Shown here: piece after piece, positions 16,151 through 25,235 of the stretch
Layout: each line of letters opens with the position of its first letter
Numbering within the stretch: the first letter of the stretch is position 1
Assembly (NCBI RefSeq): GCF_024385575.1
Contig: NZ_JANFMV010000001.1
Coordinates: 1,951,681 to 2,015,680, forward strand
Length of the DNA stretch: 64,000 bases
Direction of reading: 5' to 3'
Origin: Rhizobium sp. NRK18
GTDB lineage: Bacteria > Pseudomonadota > Alphaproteobacteria > Rhizobiales > Rhizobiaceae
Notes under the pieces: generated by a model
Database searches by the model: none
What the model saw: only the letters and a program-made list of their open reading frames with translations
Told to the model about the DNA's origin: nothing
Made by a program: the position numbers and the translations under genes

Positions 16151-18028
16151 ATGCCGAACAAGAAATTGCTTCTTACCCATGTGTTCATGCCGATCGTTGG
16201 CGTGCCGCTGATGCTGTCGCCGGCCGCCGCGATGCCCGTCGTCAAGCCGGCGGTGGGCATTTCGCAAAACGCCGTCGTCACGGTGGCGATGAGCGTCAAG
16301 GAGGCGCGTCAGGCCGTACGCAGGGCTCGCAAGGACCTTGAGGACGCCAAGGCCAACGGCGGAGACGTGGCAGGCGCCGAGGCAGCCCTGCAGCAGGCCG
16401 AAGCCGAACTCGAGGCTGCGCAGACGGCCGGTGGCGACCAGAATGCCGATCAGGGCCAGCCGCAGGCAGAACCCGCTCCGGCAGCCGAACCTGCGCCCGA
16501 CCAGGCAGAAGCCCCGCGCAAGAAGCGCGACAAGAAGCCAGAGATGAACGATCAGACACCGGCGGAAGCCGCCCCAGCCCCCGAACCGGCACCTGAAGCC
16601 CCGCCGGCCGAAGCCCCGCCTGCACCGGAAGCCGCGCCGGCGCCGCCGCCGCCGCCGGAGCCCAAGGCCGAGGCGCCCAAGCCGCAGCCGGAAGCAAGCG
16701 CGCCGGCACCCGAGGCCGCTCCCGCGCCGGAAGAAAAGCCGGCCATGAAGAAAAAGAAGAAGCCGGCTGACGAGCAGCCAGCAGAAGTCGCTCCTGCTCC
16801 GGAAGCGGCACCGGCTCCGGCTCCCGAACCAAAGCCGGCTCCGGAAATTATTCCGCAGACGCAGGATGCTGCACCGGCACCCGATCAGACGCAGGACGCG
16901 ACGCCGCGCAAGGATCGCAAGCGCGACAAGACGGCCGAAGGCAAGCGTCGTCCGGTACTCGACAGCGCCAAGGACGGTGAAGAGCCCGCCACGCAGCAGG
17001 CCGCCCCGGCGCCCGACGCTTCGGCTCCGCCGCCGCCGCCGGCACCAAAGTCTGACGCCGATGCGCAGAAGGCTGGCGCCGAACAGGCCAAGCCGATCGT
17101 GATCGAGAAGGCCACGCAGGAAGAAGGCAAGCGCATCCGCCGTGCTCCGGACTTCCAGGAGCCGCAGGGCGCGCAGGTCGAGAAGCGGGTCCGCGGCCGT
17201 GACGTGCTGCGCCTCGATGGCCGGATCATCGTTCGCAGCGACGATTCGAGCCGCTTCGGTGATGATCGCGAAACGACCTACGAGCAGCTCTCGCAGGGCC
17301 GTGTCCGTGAAATCGTGACCCGCCCGAACGGCGTGCAGATCGTGACGATCCGCAACCGCTACGGCGACATCATCCAGCGTTCGCGGATCGATCGTCGCGG
17401 CCGCGAGACGGTGCTGTTCTATTCGCCGGAGCTCAACCAGCGTCCAAACGAGCAGCGCGTCTATCGTGACCCGGGTCTCGACCTGCCGCCGATGCGTCTG
17501 CGCATCCCGGTAGACCAGTACATCATCGATTCGGCCGAGGATCCGGATCGTGACTACTACGACTTCCTGCGCGAGCCGCCGGTCGAACGTGTCGAACGGG
17601 TCTACTCGCTGGACGAAGTCCGCTATTCGGCTCGTGTCCGTGACAAGATGCGTCGCATCGACCTCGACACGATTCATTTCGCCACCGGCAGTGCCGACGT
17701 GTCCATGAATCAGGCCGACTCGCTGGAAAACGTCGCCGAGGCGATGAAGCGGATCATCGACAAGGATCCGGGTGAGACCTTCCTGATCGAGGGTCATACC
17801 GATGCCGTCGGCTCCGACGAATCGAACCTGGTGCTTTCGGACGAACGCGCCGAGTCGGTCGCGGAAGTCCTGAGCCGCTTCTACAAGATCCCGCCGGAAA
17901 ACCTGGTGACCCAGGGCTATGGCGAGCGCTATCTGAAGATCCAGACGGATGGTCCGTCGCAGGAAAACCGCCGCGTCACGATCCGCCGGATCACCGCGCT
18001 GGTTCGTCCGGTCGCTTCCAACCAGTAA
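16151..18028 (+). CDS. OmpA family outer-membrane protein with long Pro/Ala-rich region
   Basis: 625 residues. A signal-like hydrophobic N terminus (MPNKKLLLTHVFMPIVGVPLMLSPAAA) is followed by a short charged helix, a Pro/Ala/Glu/Lys-rich low-complexity stretch (about residues 95-320), a middle domain with repeated R-x-G-x-I-V-T-I motifs, and a C-terminal OmpA domain (about 505-620: FATGSADVSMNQADSL, IEGHTDAVGSDESN, LSDERAESV, YGERY) that binds peptidoglycan. It probably links the outer membrane to the wall, with the Pro-rich part as a periplasmic spacer. MPNKKL has a GAGGA site upstream. A terminator follows. Confidence 0.85.
   Translation: MPNKKLLLTHVFMPIVGVPLMLSPAAAMPVVKPAVGISQNAVVTVAMSVKEARQAVRRARKDLEDAKANGGDVAGAEAALQQAEAELEAAQTAGGDQNADQGQPQAEPAPAAEPAPDQAEAPRKKRDKKPEMNDQTPAEAAPAPEPAPEAPPAEAPPAPEAAPAPPPPPEPKAEAPKPQPEASAPAPEAAPAPEEKPAMKKKKKPADEQPAEVAPAPEAAPAPAPEPKPAPEIIPQTQDAAPAPDQTQDATPRKDRKRDKTAEGKRRPVLDSAKDGEEPATQQAAPAPDASAPPPPPAPKSDADAQKAGAEQAKPIVIEKATQEEGKRIRRAPDFQEPQGAQVEKRVRGRDVLRLDGRIIVRSDDSSRFGDDRETTYEQLSQGRVREIVTRPNGVQIVTIRNRYGDIIQRSRIDRRGRETVLFYSPELNQRPNEQRVYRDPGLDLPPMRLRIPVDQYIIDSAEDPDRDYYDFLREPPVERVERVYSLDEVRYSARVRDKMRRIDLDTIHFATGSADVSMNQADSLENVAEAMKRIIDKDPGETFLIEGHTDAVGSDESNLVLSDERAESVAEVLSRFYKIPPENLVTQGYGERYLKIQTDGPSQENRRVTIRRITALVRPVASNQ
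16470..16900 (+). repeat. Low-complexity Pro/Ala-encoding tract within the OmpA gene
   Basis: The DNA is built from short irregular repeats of codons for Ala, Pro, Glu and Lys (units like APAPEPAP, AEAPPA and KKKKKPAD). The same composition gives a long spurious open frame on the opposite strand. Such tracts vary in length between strains. Confidence 0.7.
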
Positions 18029-18052
18029 GCGACTGACAGCAACGACAACAGG

Positions 18053-18084
18053 AAGGCCGCCGGAAGCAATTCCGGCGGCCTTTT
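18053..18084 (+). terminator. Terminator of the OmpA gene
   Basis: AAGGCCGCCGGAA pairs exactly with TTCCGGCGGCCTT across a GCAA tetraloop and is followed by TT. It separates the OmpA gene from the converging mobB gene. Confidence 0.9.
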
Positions 18085-18099
18085 CCGTTTGGCGTGGTT

Positions 18100-18630
18100 T
18101 CAGGTGTCCGTCGGGCTCCCCCGAAGGTCCAGGGTTGCCGCGATGAAATCGGCAATGGCGATCGTATCGTCGAGGTCGAAGACCGGCAGGCCGGCATCGG
18201 GGACTGCATGATCGGCGGCGATTGCCGCGATGTGCGGGTCGGTCGGCGCCAGCGGCTCATTGCACCGGGACTCGATCCGTCGGGCTTCGATCTTCGGCAC
18301 CGGCTCGCGCTTGTAGCCTTCGATGAGGACCAGGTCGCAAGGCGCAAGCCGGGACAGTATTTCCTCGAAGGACGGCTCGGCGGCACCGCGCAACTCGTGC
18401 ATGATGGCGTAGCGTGTACCGGAGACCAGCGCGACCTCATGCGCGCCGGCCTCGCGGTGGCGGTAGCTGTCTGCGCCAACCTTGTCGATGTCGAAGTCGT
18501 GGTGGGCATGCTTTATGGTAGAGACCTTGAAGCCGCGGGCCGTGAATTCGGCGACAAGCCGGACCATCAGTCCTGTCTTGCCGGAATTCTTCCAACCGGC
18601 AATGCCGAAGATCTTAGGTCGGGTTGTCAT
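18100..18630 (-). CDS. mobB: Molybdopterin-guanine dinucleotide biosynthesis adaptor protein MobB
   Basis: 176 residues starting with the P-loop GIAGWKNSGKTGLMV and the following TIKHAHHDFDIDK, SYRHREAGAHEV motifs typical of MobB. It binds GTP and assists MobA in attaching GMP to molybdopterin. Its start overlaps the stop of mobA by 4 bp (ATGA), so the pair is translationally coupled, with mobA first in the message. Confidence 0.93.
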   Translation of the reverse strand: MTTRPKIFGIAGWKNSGKTGLMVRLVAEFTARGFKVSTIKHAHHDFDIDKVGADSYRHREAGAHEVALVSGTRYAIMHELRGAAEPSFEEILSRLAPCDLVLIEGYKREPVPKIEARRIESRCNEPLAPTDPHIAAIAADHAVPDAGLPVFDLDDTIAIADFIAATLDLRGSPTDT

Positions 18631-19259
18631 CGGATGGCATCCAGCAGTGAAACCGCCTCGTCGAGGTCGGCAGGCGTGTTGATATTGAAGAAGGGATCGA
18701 CCGGTCTGAGCGGCGTGTCGATCAGCGGGAAGGCGACTTCGCGGTGCAGATGGCGGGCCAGAAAGCTGGTCAAACGTCGGTTTTCAGGGTCGGCCAGCCA
18801 GGATCCGAGGTCGTCGGCGAGCGAAAACGGCCAGGCTGCGAAGACCGGATGGACGCGGCCGGACGAAGTCGCAATCGCGATGGCATCACCGTCGGCAAAC
18901 TCCATGAGACGGTTGGCCAAATCGACCGGAAAGAACGGGCCATCGACGGGAACGGTGATCATGTGGCTCGCCGCAGGGCAACGCGCCTCGAAGTGGCGCA
19001 GACCGGCGAGCACCCCGCTCAATGGCCCGGCATGGCCCGGAATGATGTCGGGGACCACGGGGAGTGACAGCTCGGTGGCCGAGCCGCCGTCGGCATTGAC
19101 CGCGAGGTCGGAGACCTGGGCGGCCAGTCGGCGGGCGACAAACGCGAGAAGCGAGGAGCCATCGAAGGAAAGATCCGGCTTACTGACGCCCATCCGCCGT
19201 GACAGGCCGCCGGCGAGAACAAGACCGGGCCGCGTTCCGTGGGGCAGGGCGCATTGCAT
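18627..19259 (-). CDS. mobA: Molybdenum cofactor guanylyltransferase MobA
   Basis: About 210 residues. The N terminus GLVLAGGLSRRMGVSKPDL is the nucleotidyltransferase signature, and I-T-V-P-V-D-G-P-F-F-P is the metal-binding Asp region. It transfers GMP from GTP to molybdopterin, making the bis-MGD cofactor for DMSO-reductase family enzymes. The reading frame extends 156 bp upstream, but MQCALPHG is the sensible start. It lies 28 bp downstream of the DMT transporter gene and overlaps mobB. Confidence 0.93.
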   Translation of the reverse strand: MQCALPHGTRPGLVLAGGLSRRMGVSKPDLSFDGSSLLAFVARRLAAQVSDLAVNADGGSATELSLPVVPDIIPGHAGPLSGVLAGLRHFEARCPAASHMITVPVDGPFFPVDLANRLMEFADGDAIAIATSSGRVHPVFAAWPFSLADDLGSWLADPENRRLTSFLARHLHREVAFPLIDTPLRPVDPFFNINTPADLDEAVSLLDAIR

Positions 19260-19287
19260 CGCTGTCTCTCCTTCCTGAGCCGTCGTG

Positions 19288-20214
19288 TTACGGGCGGACC
19301 TTCCAGGGATTCGGCCCGACCGAGGCGCGCTGGCTGACGGCGCTCTGCGACCGGGTCTTGTTCTCGCGGTAGAACGTGTAGAGACCGGAGCCGATGACGA
19401 TGGTCGCGCCGACAATCATCCACACATCCGGAATATCCGCAAACATAAGATAACCCATCAGGATGGCCCAGAGGAGGCTTGTGTAGCGGAACGGGGCGAT
19501 GAAGGAGATTTCTGCGGTGCGCATGGCCATGACGATGCCCTGATAACCGCCGAGCACGAGGACGGAGGTCACCGCCAGAACAGCCCACGAATGGCCGCTG
19601 ACGGGCTGCCAGACGCCAAGCGGTTCGATCAGTGCCGCGCCGACGAGCGTGATGATGGCGCAGCTGTAGGCGCTGACGGTGGTCGATGGCGTGTCGGCGT
19701 GGACCAGTTTGGTGGTCAGATCACGCCCGGCGGCAAAGAGCACAGTCAGAACCACGAATATGGCCGAGAGCCCGTATCCTTCCGGTCCCGGGCGGAGAAT
19801 GACCAGGACGCCGAGGAAACCGACGAGGATCGCCGTCCAGCGCCGCCAACCGACCGGTTCGTGCAGGAAGATGGCGGCGCCGAAGGTGACTGCAAGCGGC
19901 AGCGACTGCAGGATCGACGAGGTGTTGGCGATCGGCATGTCGCGCAGCGCCAGGAGGTAGGCGACCGTTGCCAGCGCGTCGAAGATGGTACGGCCGATCA
20001 GGGCCGGCTGCAGCATCACGCGCGGATGCCTAAGCGCTTTCAGCCTCCATGCCAAAAGCAGAAGGAGCACGGTGGTCATCAGCCCGCGCAGGAAGATGAT
20101 CTGGCCGGTGTTCATGACCGGCGTCAGCGATTTCACCAGAGCGTCATTGCAGGTGAACGTCGCCATCGCCATCATCATGTAGAGGGCGCCTTTGACGTTG
20201 TTGGAAAGTGCCAT
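19288..20214 (-). CDS. DMT superfamily transporter (EamA type)
   Basis: 308 residues with about ten hydrophobic segments arranged as two EamA repeats (GALYMMMAMATFTCNDALVKSL and the second copy from ALLAVTSVLVLGGYQG). The family exports metabolites such as amino acids or nucleobases, but the substrate cannot be inferred. It is 28 bp upstream of mobA on the same strand, which may be no more than proximity. Confidence 0.88.
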   Translation of the reverse strand: MALSNNVKGALYMMMAMATFTCNDALVKSLTPVMNTGQIIFLRGLMTTVLLLLLAWRLKALRHPRVMLQPALIGRTIFDALATVAYLLALRDMPIANTSSILQSLPLAVTFGAAIFLHEPVGWRRWTAILVGFLGVLVILRPGPEGYGLSAIFVVLTVLFAAGRDLTTKLVHADTPSTTVSAYSCAIITLVGAALIEPLGVWQPVSGHSWAVLAVTSVLVLGGYQGIVMAMRTAEISFIAPFRYTSLLWAILMGYLMFADIPDVWMIVGATIVIGSGLYTFYRENKTRSQSAVSQRASVGPNPWKVRP

Positions 20215-20294
20215 GAATCATGTCCGGTGAGTTTCGGACCAAGTCATAGCCCTGCGATACTATGGATGCCAAGGCGACATCCTGCGAAATGATC

Positions 20295-20960
20295 TTATTT
20301 TGTTTCCGGATACAGCTGGAAATGCTTGTCGATCTCTTCATCGGACGGATTGTCGAGATTGCCTTCGTAGATCGGGTCGATGGAGAAGCCGGTAAGCACG
20401 AACTGACCATCGCGCAGCCGCCATTCGCCCTGCGTCCAGGCATCGCCGATGCCGCGCCATTTCGAGTAGCTCGATATGGTGTTGTTTTCGGGGGTAAAAT
20501 CGGCATTCACCAGAAGATAGGTAGTTCCGAATCCCGTCGCGGCCGGATCCGCCTTGAGTTTCGTGTAGGTCTCGTCGCCCTCGACATAGTCGACCTTGAA
20601 GGTCGGTTCGGCAAAGGAGACGAGCGCCAGATCGCCGTCGGCGGGACGCATGGCGAAGACGCTGGCGATGTTGTAGGCGCCCGCATAGCAGAAAATCCGG
20701 TAGAGCGTCGCCTTCTGTTCCTCGCCGCTGTCGTCATAGCTGCTTTTCCAGCGCATTTCGTAGGCCTGATCGTCCTCGATCAGTCCGGAGGCATCGCTGT
20801 CGTCGCGCTCGTCGCATTGACCGGGAAAGGCCTGGAAGACGAAAGCGACGGCAGCCTTCAGATCATCCCCCGGCGCGGTTTCGGCCGCGTGGCCGCCGCC
20901 GGCAAAAGCCAGCAAGGCCGCCGAGACGGCAATCAGTACGATCTGCGAAACGTGCATCAT
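20295..20960 (-). CDS. Exported protein of unknown function
   Basis: 221 residues with a Sec signal peptide (MMHVSQIVLIAVSAALLAFAGGGHAAE). The mature part has acidic patches, four aromatic-rich strands and paired cysteines (GQCDERDD, FCYAGAY) that could form a disulfide. Its layout recalls DUF1176-like periplasmic proteins, but I cannot place it with confidence. It lies between the DMT transporter and moaA on the same strand. Confidence 0.75.
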   Translation of the reverse strand: MMHVSQIVLIAVSAALLAFAGGGHAAETAPGDDLKAAVAFVFQAFPGQCDERDDSDASGLIEDDQAYEMRWKSSYDDSGEEQKATLYRIFCYAGAYNIASVFAMRPADGDLALVSFAEPTFKVDYVEGDETYTKLKADPAATGFGTTYLLVNADFTPENNTISSYSKWRGIGDAWTQGEWRLRDGQFVLTGFSIDPIYEGNLDNPSDEEIDKHFQLYPETK

Positions 20961-20982
20961 GCGGCGCCCCCCTGCGCCTGCG

Positions 20983-22032
20983 TCACCCGCCGGTGACGCT
21001 CATGTGCCGCGACACGGCCGGGCGTCGATGATCGCGGTCGATGATGAAGTCATGACCCTTCGGCTTGCGGGTGATCGCCTCGTCGATCGCCTGGAAAAGC
21101 AGTGCATCATCCTCGCTGGCCCGCAGAGGCGCCCGCAGGTCGGCTGCATCCTCCTGACCGAGGCACATGTAGAGCGTGCCGGTGCAAGTGAGGCGGACCC
21201 GGTTGCAGCTTTCGCAGAAATTATGGGTCAGCGGCGTGATGAATCCGAGCGTTCCGCCGGTCTCGGCGATCGAGACGTAGCGGGCGGGGCCGCCGGTGCG
21301 CTTGGCGATATCGGTCAGCGTGAACTGACGTTCGAGATCGGAACGGACCTTGGAAAGCGGCAGATACTGTTCGGTACGGTCCTCGCCGGTTTCGCCGAGC
21401 GGCATGGTTTCGATGAGCGTCAGCTCCATGTCGCGCTCATGAGCAAAGCGCAGCATGTCGGGGATTTCATGCTCGTTGAAATCCTTCAGCGCCACCGCGT
21501 TCAGCTTGATCTTGAGCCCTGCCTTCTGTGCCGCTTCGATGCCTTCCATGACCTTGGAAAAATCGCCCCAGCGGGTAATGGCCCTGAACTTTTCGGGGTC
21601 GAGGGTATCGAGGGAGACGTTGATGCGCCGCACGCCGCAGTCGTAGAGTTCTTCCGCATGGCGGGCGAGTTGCGAACCGTTGGTGGTCAGCGTCAGCTCG
21701 TCGAGCGCGCCGGTTTCCAGATGCCGGCCGAGTTCGCGGATGAGGAACATGATGTTCTTGCGCACCAGCGGTTCGCCGCCGGTCAGGCGCAGCTTGCGCA
21801 CGCCCTTGGCGATGAAGGCGGAACAGAGGCGATTGAGCTCTTCCAGCGTCAGCAGGTCCTTCTTCGGCAGGAAGGTCATGTTTTCCGCCATGCAATAGGT
21901 GCAGCGGAAGTCGCAACGGTCGGTGACCGATACGCGCAGATAGCTGACATGACGACCGAACGGGTCGACCATCGGTCCATCAGCGCGCGGAAGTTCCGCC
22001 GCCTTGTCGAATGTTCCGGGAACGCTGTTCAC
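20983..22032 (-). CDS. moaA: GTP 3',8-cyclase MoaA
   Basis: 349 residues of the radical SAM family. Cys40, Cys44 and Cys47 (CDFRCTYC) hold the S-adenosylmethionine cluster; a second cluster is expected at the C-terminal C-x2-C-x13-C ([14 protein letters not shown]). It makes the first precursor of molybdopterin from GTP. A GTG at 22032 follows the strong site GGAGGAGAC and gives the usual rhizobial length; an ATG at 22071 would add 13 poorly conserved residues. It is the first of several Mo cofactor genes here, but moaB, moaC and moaE are absent. Confidence 0.93.
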   Translation of the reverse strand: MNSVPGTFDKAAELPRADGPMVDPFGRHVSYLRVSVTDRCDFRCTYCMAENMTFLPKKDLLTLEELNRLCSAFIAKGVRKLRLTGGEPLVRKNIMFLIRELGRHLETGALDELTLTTNGSQLARHAEELYDCGVRRINVSLDTLDPEKFRAITRWGDFSKVMEGIEAAQKAGLKIKLNAVALKDFNEHEIPDMLRFAHERDMELTLIETMPLGETGEDRTEQYLPLSKVRSDLERQFTLTDIAKRTGGPARYVSIAETGGTLGFITPLTHNFCESCNRVRLTCTGTLYMCLGQEDAADLRAPLRASEDDALLFQAIDEAITRKPKGHDFIIDRDHRRPAVSRHMSVTGG

Positions 22033-22139
22033 GTCTCCTCCGATCGGTTTCTTTCTCTGTTCTGACTTCATATATAGCAGACTGCGCTTGCGCCTCCAGT
22101 GGTCGAGGCATAGTTGAAACCCGGATAACAGGGAATTGA

Positions 22140-22508
22140 GTGCTCATGAGCGATATGTGGCCGACCGAACTGCGCGTCAACCGGGAGAAGACCACGCTGA
22201 CCGTGACTTTCAACGACGGCAGGACGTTTGCGCTGCCGGCGGAGATGCTGCGGGTGCTGTCCCCTTCGGCGGAGGTGCAGGGCCATGGACCCGGGCAGAA
22301 GGTCACCGTTCCGGGGAAGCGCAACATCACCATTGTCGCCGTGCAGCCGGTCGGCAATTATGCCGTCCGGATCGTCTTTGACGACCGGCACGACAGCGGC
22401 ATCTTCACCTGGAGCTATCTGCGCGAGCTCGGCGAAAAGGGCGACACGCTGTTTTCCGAGTACGAACGCGAACTGGCGGAAAAGCGGCTGAGCCGCGATC
22501 CGCGCTGA
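22140..22508 (+). CDS. DUF971 domain protein
   Basis: 122 residues carrying the DUF971 / gamma-butyrobetaine hydroxylase N-terminal-like fold: P-T-E-L-R-V-N at the start, a central [16 protein letters not shown] and the C-terminal [18 protein letters not shown]. The domain has a likely metal site and is found near Fe-S assembly and apbC/mrp genes, and here is divergent from moaA. Both a GTG (22140) and an ATG (22146) are in frame; the former has AGGGA upstream. Biochemical function is unproven. Confidence 0.88.
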   Translation: MLMSDMWPTELRVNREKTTLTVTFNDGRTFALPAEMLRVLSPSAEVQGHGPGQKVTVPGKRNITIVAVQPVGNYAVRIVFDDRHDSGIFTWSYLRELGEKGDTLFSEYERELAEKRLSRDPR

Positions 22509-22515
22509 ACTGCGG

Positions 22516-22728
22516 CTATTGCCAGAACCATTTCAGCGATTCCCGTTCGGCCTGCTTCCGCGTCAGCCCGACATCGCGCAGCAGATGATCGTCGAGATCA
22601 CGCAGATGGGAGCGGCTCCAGCTGTTGCGCCACCAAAGCCGCAACTGGCGTTGAAGGGCGTTCAGGACTGTCGAAGCCTGGATGGTAACCCAGGTCAGGC
22701 GGGCGGTTTTCAAGTTTGACGGGAACAT
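22516..22728 (-). CDS. DUF1127 small protein
   Basis: 70 residues ending in the DUF1127 motif (RSHLRDLDDHLLRDVGLTRKQAERES). The N-terminal half is a basic, Trp-rich amphipathic stretch (LWWRNSW). The start at 22728 follows AGGAGG. In Agrobacterium, DUF1127 proteins have been linked to phosphate uptake and RNA turnover; that is family knowledge and not evidence for this copy. The open frame runs further upstream to 23019, but this part is inside the divergent regulator gene. It converges on the DUF971 gene with 7 bp between them. Confidence 0.82.
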   Translation of the reverse strand: MFPSNLKTARLTWVTIQASTVLNALQRQLRLWWRNSWSRSHLRDLDDHLLRDVGLTRKQAERESLKWFWQ

Positions 22729-22849
22729 CGGCGGCAGCCTCCTGTGATCGGGAGGCCGAGGCATAGCGGTCCCGGCGTGGTCCATGCTTCGGCGAGGACC
22801 GAAGCGAAAGCGCGTGACCGGGACGGGCGCTTTCCGGTAGTCTTCCTCC

Positions 22850-23581
22850 ATGAACAATTTTGCTTCCGCCAATTCGATTGCCGAGATCGCCGCGATGATG
22901 GGCGATGCGGCGCGCGCCAACATGCTGTGCGAACTGATGGGCGGCCGGGCGCTGACGGCCGGTGAACTCGCCCATTGCGCCGGCGTCACGGCGCAGACGG
23001 CCAGCGGGCATCTGGCCAAACTGTCGGACGCCGGCTTCGTCGTTCCGGAGAAGCAGGGGCGTCACCGCTATTTCCGCCTGGCGTCGGCCGAGATCGCCAG
23101 CGCCATCGAGGCCCTGTCGGCGCTCGCCGCGGCCGGCCCCAGGCGCCACCGGCCGACGGGACCGCGCGACGAGGCCATGCGGCGCATCCGCACCTGCTAC
23201 GACCATATGGCCGGCGGACTGGCGGTGGCGCTGACCGACCGGCTGGTCGAAACGGGTATGCTGCGGCTCGGCGACGGGGCGGGCATGGTGACGGACGAGG
23301 GGCAGCGCTTCTTCTGCGATTTCGGAATCGATACGGAAGGAGAGGCAAAAGGCCGCCGCCCGCTGTGCCGGGCATGCCTCGACTGGAGCGAGCGGCGGTA
23401 TCATATCGGCGGGCGGCTGGGCGCCGATATGCTGCGTCGGGCGACCGAGCTCGACTGGCTGAAGCGGAGGCCGGACAGCCGGGCACTGGCCCTGACGCGG
23501 AAGGGGCAGGCGGGCTTCGCTGAAGTCTTCGGCGTTTCCCGTGACCTTCTGGAGTTGAGCCCTCACGCCGAGCGGCGATAA
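22850..23581 (+). CDS. ArsR-like winged-helix regulator with C-terminal extension
   Basis: 243 residues. Residues 10-95 form a helix-turn-helix ([28 protein letters not shown], then [15 protein letters not shown] and HRYFRLA), as in the ArsR family. The C-terminal 140 residues are longer than classical ArsR proteins and contain C-R-A-C-L-D-W, a candidate zinc or cysteine switch, and a second arginine-rich winged segment. Divergent from the DUF1127 gene. The 3' end overlaps the opposing EVE gene by 19 bp. Confidence 0.85.
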   Translation: MNNFASANSIAEIAAMMGDAARANMLCELMGGRALTAGELAHCAGVTAQTASGHLAKLSDAGFVVPEKQGRHRYFRLASAEIASAIEALSALAAAGPRRHRPTGPRDEAMRRIRTCYDHMAGGLAVALTDRLVETGMLRLGDGAGMVTDEGQRFFCDFGIDTEGEAKGRRPLCRACLDWSERRYHIGGRLGADMLRRATELDWLKRRPDSRALALTRKGQAGFAEVFGVSRDLLELSPHAERR

Positions 23582-24024
23582 TCCGTCGTCTGCATTGCCT
23601 GACTGTCGGTCGCGTTCATGGCGGTCCGGATCAGGTCGAAATCCGGCCGGCTGATGGCAAACAGGCCGTATCGGAACGGTGCGCCCCAGTTTGCCTTGCC
23701 TGCGGCAAACGCCAGATGGGCGCGCAGCGGAACGATCCAGGCCTCGGTTGCCGGCATCCAGTCGACATTGCGGCGGAACGGCCGGAATCCGTTGCCCATG
23801 TCCAACTGATACGGTGCGCCTTCAGTCAGCCGGCCGATGGCGGTGAACGCCCGCAACCTTTCCTTTCCGGCGAAGCTTGCTGTCGGCGAGTAGTAGGCCA
23901 CCCCGTCGCCGGGGTGAAGCCTTGCAAGCGGCGATGCCTTGCCATGGCAGACCTGCATGAACCCTCCGGTCAGTCCGGTGCGGACATGGTCGGCGGAGGC
24001 GACGGCAATCCAGAAACGGGTCAT
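23563..24024 (-). CDS. EVE domain protein
   Basis: 153 residues. The motifs [29 protein letters not shown] and R-R-N-V-D-W-M define an EVE domain, related to the PUA fold and thought to read modified nucleotides. It reads as a stand-alone single-domain member; no restriction or methylase genes are next to it. It lies downstream of the VOC gene on the same strand, 7 bp away. Confidence 0.85.
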   Translation of the reverse strand: MTRFWIAVASADHVRTGLTGGFMQVCHGKASPLARLHPGDGVAYYSPTASFAGKERLRAFTAIGRLTEGAPYQLDMGNGFRPFRRNVDWMPATEAWIVPLRAHLAFAAGKANWGAPFRYGLFAISRPDFDLIRTAMNATDSQAMQTTDYRRSA

Positions 24025-24031
24025 TGTCGCC

Positions 24032-24409
24032 TCACATCGGGCTTTCCGACACGCAGTAGACGCGCAGACGGTGGCCGTCGGGATCGGCCGCGGTGAAGGT
24101 GTAGCCGAATTCCATCGTTTCCGGGGCCTGCAGGATGGCGATGCCCTTCAGCTTCCAGGCGTTATGCACCCGGTCGACTTCATCGTTGCTGTCGCAGGCA
24201 AGGATCATCTCGCTGCCGCCGGCTTCGGCGGAGACCGGCGGGCGGACGGCATTCTTCAGCCAGAGGCCGAGCTTGAAGCCGTCGTCGAGAACGAACATGG
24301 CAAAGCCGGGAGAGGATTCGACCGGCTTGCATCCGAGGATATCCCCGTAGAAGGCGGCGCTTTCGGTCGGATTGGCGACGTAGAGAATGTTGAAATTGGG
24401 AGTATGCAT
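24032..24409 (-). CDS. VOC family (glyoxalase-fold) protein
   Basis: 125 residues with the beta-alpha-beta-beta-beta modules of the vicinal oxygen chelate fold ([21 protein letters not shown] ... [16 protein letters not shown]). Metal-ligand positions are partly present (E in E-M-I-L, H in G-H-R-L). The family includes dioxygenases, drug-resistance proteins and isomerases, and the substrate is unknown. It follows the YafY regulator on the same strand (47 bp), so its expression is probably controlled by it. Confidence 0.82.
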   Translation of the reverse strand: MHTPNFNILYVANPTESAAFYGDILGCKPVESSPGFAMFVLDDGFKLGLWLKNAVRPPVSAEAGGSEMILACDSNDEVDRVHNAWKLKGIAILQAPETMEFGYTFTAADPDGHRLRVYCVSESPM

Positions 24410-24449
24410 CGGTGGGCTCCTTGTTGGTGACGAGGAGACCATAGGTGCG

Positions 24450-24474
24450 GATACTGTCAGTTTTTGTCAGTATC
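24450..24474. repeat. Inverted repeat at the 3' end of the yafY-type gene
   Basis: GATACTG and CAGTATC are exact complements across 11 bases, and two TGTCAG words lie within. The element overlaps the stop codon of the regulator and lies about 41-65 bp upstream of the VOC gene. TGTCAG also occurs in the repeat upstream of the regulator. Confidence 0.45.
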
Positions 24475-25191
24475 TGTTCCGGTTGATTGCTTGCGCCGGA
24501 GCTTGCCGTGTTCGGTGAATTCCTTCTCTCTCCACGCTTTCAGGAGCGCGGCGCGCCTTTTGGGATAGCGTGTCTCGGTGACGGTCAGGTCGGCGATCCT
24601 GTCGACGCGAAAATTGCGAAAATCCTGGCGCAGCTCGCACCATGCAACGGCGACACGCACCCGTTCGAAAAAGCCCAGCGCAAAGGGCCAGATAACCCTT
24701 TGCGTGTCGGCGCCGCGTTCGTCGCGGTAAGTGATGTCCAGTTTTCGCTCCGCGCGGATCGCACGCCGGATCGGCGCCAAATCCACGGGGCCCGCGGCGA
24801 CCGGTTCGCCGGGAATGACCATCAGATTGTTGGCGTCGAGATTGTCGCGAAGATCCTGCGGAAGGACGTTGGCGATCTTGGCGAGTGCATTGCGGGCGGC
24901 GAAGGCCAGTTCACCGTCGGTTCGGCCGGCCACCCATCTCGAGCCGAGCACGAGGGCTTCCAGCTCGTCTTCGGTGAACATCAGCGGCGGCAGCATGAAA
25001 CCCGGCTTTAATATGTAGCCGAGGCCCGCTTCGCCCTCGATGTCGGCGCCCTGCGCCTGCAGGGTGGCGATGTCGCGGTAGAGGGTTCTGAGCGAAATAT
25101 GCAGTTCGTCGGCAAGCGTCTGTCCAGCGACCGGGTTGCGGTGGCGGCGGAGGATTTGCAGAAGATCGAGAAGGCGTTCCGAGCGTGACAT
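24457..25191 (-). CDS. YafY-type HTH/WYL transcriptional regulator
   Basis: 244 residues: an N-terminal HTH_11 (MSRSERLLDLLQILRRHR, then LADELHISLRTLYRDIATLQ) followed by a WYL domain with a Y-R-D-E-R / R-V-I-W-P-F-A-L motif. WYL proteins bind nucleic acid or small ligands and often repress stress or defence-linked genes. It lies upstream of the VOC gene, codirectional, and divergent from an MFS gene. A near-perfect inverted repeat just upstream of the start may be its own operator. Confidence 0.88.
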   Translation of the reverse strand: MSRSERLLDLLQILRRHRNPVAGQTLADELHISLRTLYRDIATLQAQGADIEGEAGLGYILKPGFMLPPLMFTEDELEALVLGSRWVAGRTDGELAFAARNALAKIANVLPQDLRDNLDANNLMVIPGEPVAAGPVDLAPIRRAIRAERKLDITYRDERGADTQRVIWPFALGFFERVRVAVAWCELRQDFRNFRVDRIADLTVTETRYPKRRAALLKAWREKEFTEHGKLRRKQSTGTDTDKN

Positions 25192-25212
25192 CTTGGGGAG
25201 ACAGTTACCACT

Positions 25213-25235
25213 GATGACATATGATGTCAGCAGTT
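25213..25235. promoter_or_regulatory. Candidate operator upstream of the YafY-type regulator
   Basis: CTGATGACAT and ATGTCAGCAG are inverted copies with one mismatch, separated by 3 bases. The repeat lies 22-44 bp upstream of the regulator's ATG, where a repressor would block transcription. TGTCAG recurs at 25257-25262, between the two divergent genes. Confidence 0.5.

Noticed and set aside
16046..17797. A 583-codon open frame on the minus strand opposite the OmpA gene
   Set aside because: Its composition (long Arg/Gly/Ser runs) is the mirror of the Pro/Ala-rich tract; no ribosome-binding site or family similarity is present.
22962..23523. Overlapping open frames within the ArsR-like gene
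   Set aside because: They share the region with a frame that has a clear helix-turn-helix and start site; the alternatives are shadows.
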